A stretch of 7,529 nucleotides of DNA from JAAYJG01 sp964450305 (GTDB lineage Bacteria; Bacillota; Clostridia; DSM-8532): assembly GCA_964450305.1 (NCBI GenBank), contig CAYVFB010000130.1:1-7529 (forward strand), in the 5' to 3' direction. Positions within the stretch are counted from its first letter, which is position 1. Each line of letters begins with the position of its first letter. A program made the translations under genes and the position numbers. This document shows, in pieces, positions 1 through 7,200 of this stretch. The notes beneath the pieces are model-generated. The model saw only the letters and a list, made by a program, of their open reading frames with translations. It made no database searches and was not told where the DNA came from.

Positions 1-859
1 TGAATCAATCAGTGTTCCATTTTCGTTGTATGCATCCCATTCCAACTTTTCTGAAAATACATACCCATTTACAACACTTACTGAAAGCTTTGCACCAAAT
101 TCAACCGATGCAGATGCTTTCCCTCGAACAATCGGCCTTACATGTGGCTGACTGATACTGACGATCCTATCCTCTATTCGGTATTGTCCACTTTCATACA
201 TCTCATTCTGCTGACGGTATAATTCCTGGATCACCAAAAGGTTCTTGTATTGACGCTTATTCAGCAATTCCAATCCATTTCATCTGACTAATGCTTCCAC
301 TATTTTTATGTCTCTACGGATATATCTTAAGAGCTTGCCTTTCATTTTTCGAATTACAGCGGGCTTCGGTTTTCTTTGCTTTGTACGGGCCCATCATGGC
401 TTCCCAAAGAACTTGGTGGCCCCATCTGATTATTATCATCCTTGTTTTCATTTTCTATGGCAATAGCAGCTATTCTCTCGTTAACCTCATTAAGGATATC
501 CGGGCTGAAACGTTTTCTAAAGTGAGTAATGAGTGAATCGGCAAATGGCTTTTCTTCAATAAACCGAGGAAAACCCAGGAAGTATTGAAGATAAGGGTTT
601 TCAGCAATCTGATTCACTGTTTCCTCATCAGAGATAGCAAGTCTGGTTTTTATTATGAGAGTGCCCAATCCCACTCGTACTGAAAAAGCCTCTTCACCTG
701 TGTTTGGTGATCTAAAGTTATCCACATACTTATCTTCGAATTCCCACCATGGAATTAGTTCTGCTAATTTTACCCACCTATTTTTTTATTAAGCTTGCCA
801 CCAAACGGCAGGAAGAAGTCATCCGATATCATGAGTTGTTTTTCGCTGCTTTTGTACAT
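1..859 (-). pseudogene. IS5-like transposase remnant (DUF772 + DDE type), disrupted and running off the window
   Basis: Would have encoded a DDE transposase. Recognisable parts lie in three frames. Frame 1 (859 to about 782): MYKSSEKQLMISDDFFLPFG, then GKLNKK, then a stop within a few codons. Frame 2 (about 780-354): WVKLAELIPWWEFEDKYV, VGLGTLIIKTRLAISDEETV, ENPYLQYFLGFPRF, THFRKRFSPDILNEVNER, the typical N-terminal domain, then stop. Frame 3 (about 400 to 1): RKMKGKLLRYIRRDIKIVEA, a TGA at 282-280, LELLNKRQYKNLLVIQELY, RIVSISQPHVRPIVRGKA, VEFGAKLSVSVVNGY, WDAYNENGTLIDS, continuing past base 1. The first break fits loss of one A from a run now seven long (781-787). Between frames 2 and 3 the stretch that normally carries the first catalytic Asp is missing, which indicates an internal deletion (size not measurable here). 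It cannot give an active enzyme. Databases may label this group IS5 or IS1182. Confidence 0.9.
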
Positions 860-867
860 TTTCATTA

Positions 868-872
868 CTCCC
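868..872 (-). promoter_or_regulatory. Ribosome binding site of the dead transposase
   Basis: GGGAG on the minus strand lies 8 bases before an ATG at 859-857 and only 2 bases before another ATG at 865-863. The spacing favours 859 as the original start. The resulting MYKSSEKQL agrees with the usual MY-type beginning of relatives of this transposase. Confidence 0.7.
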
Positions 873-915
873 ACGTGCATACTTTTTTAAGAATAATCAC
901 TACTTTCTATGCACT

Positions 916-944
916 ATTATACTACAAAAGCAGTCTGAAATCCA
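916..944 (-). promoter_or_regulatory. Putative transposase promoter
   Basis: A consensus TATAAT lies on the minus strand at 921-916. With a 17-base spacer, TGGATT at 944-939 would be a weak -35 box (3 of 6 matches to TTGACA). The expected transcription start, near 909, leaves about 50 bases before the transposase start codon. The position fits the 5' end of an insertion sequence. The perfect -10 box makes it plausible, the poor -35 box lowers certainty. Confidence 0.5.
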
Positions 945-1081
945 GCATTTATGCGGGTTTTGTTTCCGTTAAGCAAGCCCTATTTACCCCAATTTGGACA
1001 AAAAACGCGTGTCGAGATAAACCTGTTCAGTTTTTACTTCATCTCACGGTAAAGTCAGGGGTTGTTTGTAATTGGATCCAT
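922..1081. other. Non-coding 5' flank of the insertion-sequence remnant
   Basis: Between the transposase promoter and the palindrome there is no supportable gene. The segment is AT-rich and probably contains the element's outer end, since the transposase start lies about 60 bases to the left of it. With only one end of the element in the window, neither the terminal inverted repeat nor a target duplication can be defined. Open frames here on the plus strand are antisense to the element and lack a ribosome binding site. Confidence 0.5.
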
Positions 1082-1137
1082 AATCAAGTGGTTGGTTCTC
1101 ATGATTACCGGTAATGAAAAGAACCGTCCGCTTGGTT
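1082..1137. repeat. Long imperfect palindrome, REP-like
   Basis: A dyad centred between 1109 and 1110. The core attaccggtaat (1104-1115) is a perfect 12-bp palindrome, and ggttct (1094-1099) pairs with agaacc (1120-1125) on the same centre. Extending outward, caag (1085-1088) pairs with cttg (1131-1134). Over arms of 25 bases, 19 pairs match. The segment aaaagaaccgtcc resembles the AAGAACCGTCCCC-type palindromic intergenic elements I recall from clostridial genomes, often linked to REP-associated transposases; that link is from memory and untested. No protein is encoded. It could instead be an operator or a processed RNA hairpin. Confidence 0.6.
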
Positions 1138-1186
1138 CCAAGATTACAACCCGGAGGTTCTTGCTTTTTGGGAAGGTCTTATATAA

Positions 1187-1245
1187 GAAAAAACCCCGCC
1201 TTTGCTTGATAATTAGCTTCAGGCTACATGAGGCGGGGTTTTTTC
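1187..1245 (-). terminator. Symmetrical intrinsic terminator after the surface-protein gene
   Basis: Perfect 15-bp inverted repeat: gaaaaaaccccgcct at 1187-1201 and aggcggggttttttc at 1231-1245, enclosing a 29-base loop. On the minus strand the GC-rich stem starts 9 bases after the TAA at 1255-1257 and is followed by a run of six T. On the plus strand the same stem is also followed by six T, so it can work in both directions. It should isolate the surface-protein gene from the insertion-sequence remnant downstream. The loop can form a small extra stem (tagc 1214-1217 with gcta 1223-1226). Confidence 0.93.
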
Positions 1246-1254
1246 GGGGGGGCT

Positions 1255-4200
1255 TTAATGATTTAGTCGATATCTTGACAACAGGTTATATAATACCTGC
1301 GCCATCTCCGCTCTGGTAGTTGTACTTGTCGGAGAGAGTTTGCCTCCGTTTCCGTTAATGATTCCAGTTTCGACCAGAAGCTTCATCGCTTCTTTAGCCC
1401 AGGAGGCAATGTTCTGTGCATCAGCGAAATCTGATAATGTATTGTCAGCTTTTCCCTCTGGCAGTCTTCCAATGACCTTAAGTGCATTATACAAAAGGGT
1501 AAACATCTCGTGCCGGGTAATCTCCTTATCTGGTGCAAACATATTGCTTCCAACACCGTTGGATATACTTAAGCGTTTTGCTGCTGCAAGATAACCAGTA
1601 TACCAGGTGTCTGCAGCATCATCAAAATTGTCTTTTAAGTCTGTATCGGGGGCTATGCCATATGCTCTCATCATCATCACAATAAACTCGCTTCTGGTCA
1701 GCTTTGCTTCAGGGCTGAAATTACCGTCCCCGGTTCCTGAGGTGATCTCCCTTGCAGCAATAAAACCTACTGCTTTGCCATACCATTCATTTTCAGCAAC
1801 ATCCCTGAAGTTGACCTTGTTATAGCCCACGGCGTACTTTGAGAAATGTCTTGTTCTGAAACTGACCGTTCCCGTTGCCGGGTCATAGATACAATCGTGC
1901 ACTACTTCAAGCTCACCCGAATCGTTGATAAAGTAGATGACAATAGCGTTCGAATCTTCACCATCTTTAAGGGTGTAAGGCAAGGATACCAACACATCCC
2001 CTTCAAACTGTGATATGGTCTTGTCACCGCTGGAGACAGTGAAATCAAATACCGGTCTGTCACCAATCTTCTTCTGTACCTCGGAAGAAAGAGAGGAGGC
2101 CTCCACTTTTGATGCTGAAATTTTTATGTCACCTGTTGCTTCCTCTGAAAGTGAGGAGAGGGTATTTGCGTCAAGGGTAATAGAGGCAACAGGGTTTGAT
2201 ATCGTCAATGCGTTGATACCAGCATTCGAGGCTTCATTCAAAGCTTCTTTGGGGATAATTGCTTCAGCGGTTGTGGCATTTGCAGAAGCTTCCACCTTTA
2301 TTTCAACCCTGGTTGCCGTGCCTTCCCCTTGCTTTTCAGCCTCCTCCATCGCTTTAACGATGGCGTCGCTTACCTGCTCATGGCTAACCATGGCCGTTGC
2401 GTTGCCGCTGTTGTCTTCCACAGCTGTTACTGTTGTAGTAGAAGTCACTGTATTCTCGTGGAAAGTTGTCTTGTTTTTTAGAGTTTCAACAGGTGTGCTT
2501 GTATTTCCGCCACTTCCGGGGGTATCACCGCTGTCGTCTGATGTATCTCTTCCACCGCCAGGGGTTCCTCCGCTGTCGCCTGATGTATCTCCGCTTCCAT
2601 CGGATGAACCTCCGCCCTCGTCTGAACTGTTTATACTCCATTGCGCATACACTGTAATAGAACCGGTGACTGTCGTGGCTGCTGTGAAGTTTGTTCCTCT
2701 TCCATCTGTTTGCATATTCCAGCCCTTGAAGGTGTAACCTGCTCTTGTAGGAGCTGTTGGCAGCATACCTACATTACCATCTGCGATTACTTCCGTTGTA
2801 ACCGGGTTTGCTTCGTTATCTCCACCGTTTTTTTCAAAGGTGACCGTATAGGTTATTTGCGGAAACCTTAAGACAACCAGGTTAAAATCTTTAGTACTGC
2901 TTGCTCCATTTCTATTAGCCGTTGCAGATAAAGTAACAGCGGCATCTCCGCTTGAAAAGCCGGGACGTGTGACAACACCACTCTTGCTTATAACGGAGGG
3001 TTGGGTTGTTATCCATGTAATGTTTGATCCATATACCGCCCCCGTAACTGTCAGATTCAGATTTTGCGTTACTGCAGCCGCACTGTCTCCAGGAGCGTAT
3101 CCGATACTTAAGGCTGCGATATCCGCCATTACCTTATCGTAATCAGTGACTGGTTTTGACACATCTTCAAACTCTGCTGTTACCGTTACATTTGCAGCAG
3201 GCATGGCGAATGTGTTTCCACCGATAGAATGATCTTCTGTGCTGTCATTGTATATCAAGCTTCCAGCTTTTAACTGCTTGCCAGTGTCCGGGGTGATGGT
3301 CAGCGTTATAGTTTCCCCTTCTGTTGCTGTAGCAGGTGAAGCTGTGATTACTCCTCCGTCTACTGAACTATCAATGTTCACTGAATAGGTTGTCGGTGGT
3401 ATCACTTCAAACTCAGCAACGAGATGGATATCCGAAGTCCCCATGGTAAAGCTATAAACTGCTTCAATAACGCTTAGGTTTTCATTGTCTGTCCATTCGA
3501 CAAAGGTAAAGCCGGGGTTTGGTATCGCTATCAACTCCGCATGCTCACCTTCTGCATATACTCCACCACCAATAACCACACCCCCTTCAACAGGGTTAGC
3601 CAATACAGATATCGTATTACTTACAGGTGGTATATCTTCAAACTCAGCTGTTACTGTTATATTTGCAGCAGGCATGGTGAAGCTGGTTCCGCTGATAAAA
3701 TGATCTTCTGTGCCGTCATTGTATTTCAAGCTTTCGGCTTTCACGCGTTTGCCAGTGTCCGGTGTGATGGTCAGCGTTATACTTTCCCCTTCTGTTGCTG
3801 TGGCAGGTGAAGCCGTAATGGTGCCCCCAGTAGTAACGCCAATACTTACCGTATAAACTCCTGTTACTTCTTTCGTTGCAGCGCTGATAACACTGCCTGT
3901 GGCATTGGTCTCATCAGCAGTCACCTTTACTGTGATAGTCTTGCCGTTGTCCTCTGTTACCAGTGTATAGGTATTTGAATTCGCTCCGTCAATGGGATGA
4001 TCTGCCCTGTACCACTGATATGTCAATGTACTAGCCGCATTTGTAAGCTCGCTTATGTCTGCAGTCAAAGTTTCACCAATTTTAGGTGTACCGGTAATCG
4101 ATACTTTTCCAGCAAGTGATTTTAAGAATAAACCAGCTTGTGCGACATAAGCTGCCGTAGCATCTGCTGTCCCCACTTGGACAGTATATTTACCCGATAT

Positions 4201-7200
4201 GCCGCTCGAATGGTATTGGAGTTCAAAATTGTGTGATGTGCCTTCTGCTCCAACAGTTTCAGTGCTTACAGTATATCCAAAATAGTCTATGATTTCTTTA
4301 AGCTCTACATCACTGAGAGAATTAAGCTGTGTATCTTTCTGGGATTCTCCGTTTTCACCTGGTTTTTTCATCAGGATCAGTAATTCGGTATCTGCGCCCG
4401 AGGAAACCGTTCCTCTGACGGTGATAGTGCTGTTTTCTTCAGATGCAAGAGTAACATCTGATATCTCAGCAGAGGTACTACTAAATGACATTGTTTTGGG
4501 CAATTCATCATTATCCGCAAATGCAAATACTTCGGAAAATGCTCCGTAGGATTGAAGCAGCATTTCATCAGAGAACCACCTGTTTGCTGCAAATATCATC
4601 CTTTCAGAGAACCCTCCATTGACCGCTAATGTCATGCCTGCCGGGGCTGTTCCCAGTACGCCGTGATCGATAAGGAATATGCAAATCTTTTTTAACCTGT
4701 CATAGTTCTTTTTTACATCCTTGATTATTTTGTAGCAAGTATCCAATCGATATGCGTTACAGGCAATTGTCCATAAAATATTCCCTGTCACCTGAACACG
4801 ATATGCATCAACCCGCATAACTGCCTTCCACGAGTCTATAGCGTTATACCCTCCCATAGCCTGCATAACGAAATTCATAATAAACTTGCTCCCCACAACA
4901 TCCTTTAGCAAATCAGTTGCTTCGTCGTTGTTATACCCTGCAGTACGCAAAGCATTTACAACTAAAACACGATCGAGGATATTATTAACACTCTGACCGG
5001 GAAAAGAGATAAAGGAAACAATGAGATTAATCAAATCGTCGATAGCATCTACATCCGTCTGGGGTATTTTTTCCCTCCAATCAACACTCAATTGACCTGA
5101 TACATACATCATGGCATCAAAAATATCGCTGTTCGAAGCTCCAATACGTTCTCTAATTGAATAGAATCCTGCCGCAGCTTCTTCAACGGTATTAATAGTT
5201 GATTTTTTTTCTTCTGGAAGCTTCTCTACTGCGTCATAAATCCATTGAACGTAATTTTGGGGGGTGAATTCACTCTCCTGATGCGGATAATGGTGTGGCA
5301 TTAGCTCTTCCAAGTAATAACGGTCATACCAATAGCTCCATAAAGCGTTAATCATATAGCGCGGACTGATACCCGCATAAATCAATGCTGCAGTTATTTC
5401 AGGAATAGACTTCTCTAACACAGCCAACTGCATTATTCCATGGCTGGCTGTACTATAGGGGTTTTCACGTAAATAGGGATCCCCGTAATCAGAAGAATGT
5501 TTACCTTCTCTCAGCAGCTCTACTATCGCCTCTGCAAGCTGTTCCAAGCTGTAACCTGCTTTTTGCATTGCCAGAAGCTCATCACGATTGCTTACACCAA
5601 CCACACCTATCCTATACCCTCTGAGAATCTTGAAAACATCATAGCTGCTATAGTTTCCATACTCTGCCCATTTTATAGCTTCTTCAAGGGTATAGCCAAA
5701 ATCCGCAAGGATATAGCTAAAATACTTACGCTCAAGTTTCAGATCATTCTGATCGTGTGAACCGAGTATGGAGACCAAATCATCCATGTCGCTCTTTGAT
5801 AGCCCCAAGGACTTATATGTTTCGTTAATGTTTACCAGTAGCAGCCAATTGATAATACTGTCAAGATCTCTACCTGCATCCCTGATTATCAGGATAGTCT
5901 CTGAGTATTTAAGTGTGGGGAATTCCTGCTTTAGACAGCAGACCAGTTGATGAACAGAATATCCTGCCGCAAAAGATGTAGCTAATAAGCGAGTTACTAT
6001 CTGACTTGGTGTTTCATCAGGATATAAGGCTTTCAATGTGGCAATCGCTTGACTGTTGCCTAAAGAATCAAGTGCAGCAACGATCTCACTGTCTGTATAG
6101 CTTGCATCTTTCAAATACTGAGGTATTTGGGCAAGATCCTTAATGCCGAATTTATTAGTTAGCTCTTTTAAGCATATATTCGCACTGTCTCCGTTGTTTT
6201 TCATACTAACCAAAAAATCAACGATGGTGTTTCCACCGTAAACACTTTGAATAAGGGCGATAATTTGGTTGTGTTGGTTTATTCCTCTTTGATTAAAAAA
6301 CTCAGCTACTTGGGCAACGGAAAACCCTGCCATTTGAAAATAGGCGGCAACTTGCCCTGTTTCAGTGATATTAAGCTGGGAAAGCAGGTTAGAAAGCTCT
6401 GCAAGACCGTCACCCTGACTTTTTCTGTATGTAAGTAGATCGATAATACTGTCGTCGCCGTAGTTGTTTTGTAATGAAGAAATTAACTGCTCGTTTAAGT
6501 TTACCTGTCCGCTATAGGCAAATTCAATGACTTCTTCGCTTGAAAAGCCTGTTTCTCTTAAGTAATAAAGAATTTTGCTGATATCCATAATGCCGAACTT
6601 GTCAGAAAGCCATTGGTAGAGCAGGTAAAGACCCTCACCGTTACTTTTTTTATACCGCATAAATTCCAGTATGGCATCGGCACCTGAAGATGCCTGTGCA
6701 GCCTGCACTGCTGCAACAATTTCTTCATAGCGTTCCGGATCGCTAATCTGCTGATAAAGAAAGTCAATGACTTCATTGTTGCTGTAATCCAAAGCCAGGA
6801 AATAGGAAGAAACCTTGTTGATATCACTGATGCCGAATTTGTCGGTCAACCATTGGTAAAGCTGGATAAGGTCCTCATCATTACTTTTTTTATACCGCAA
6901 GAATTCCAGTATGGCATCGGCACCTGAAGATGCCTGTGCAGCCTGCACTGCTGCAACAATTTCTTCATAGCGTTCCGGATCGCTAATCTGCTGATAAAGA
7001 AAGTCAATGACTTCATTGCTGCTGTAATCCAAAGCCAGGAAATAGGAAGAAACCTTGTTGATATCGCTGATACCGAATTTGTCGGTCAACCAGATGTAAA
7101 GGAGATCAAGACCCTCGCCTTTACTTTTTTTATACCTCAGAAATTCCAGTATGGCATCGGCTCCTGAAGATGCCTGAGCAGTCTGCACTGCTGCAACGAT

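Noticed and set aside
354..725. A stand-alone 123-residue protein on the minus strand
   Set aside because: Its first codon is GTG inside the transposase motif EDKYVDNFRSPN, and its last 20 or so residues come from reading past a deletion junction. It is a fragment of the pseudogene.
781..787. Programmed -1 frameshifting on the A7 run to express the transposase
   Set aside because: A slip here would restore the frame, but the position near the N-terminus is not typical for this group, and the downstream deletion and stop codon kill the product anyway. Simple loss of one A is the plainer explanation.
749..1114. 121-codon plus-strand open frame with a hydrophobic start
   Set aside because: It is antisense to the transposase N-terminus and runs through the promoter region and into the palindrome. 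No family resemblance and no ribosome binding site.
1062..1319. 85-codon plus-strand open frame containing EKNRPLGS
   Set aside because: It crosses the palindrome and the terminator and ends antisense inside the surface-protein gene. The peptide is a translation of the REP-like repeat.
2015..2737. 240-codon plus-strand open frame
   Set aside because: It lies wholly inside and antisense to the large surface-protein gene. Its Ser/Val/Pro-rich translation mirrors the Gly/Ser/Thr-rich coding strand, and no ribosome binding site or known domain is visible.
6558..6827. 89-codon second open frame on the same strand within the repeats
   Set aside because: It is an out-of-frame reading of the repeat units, produced by the same sequence periodicity, and has no start signal of its own.
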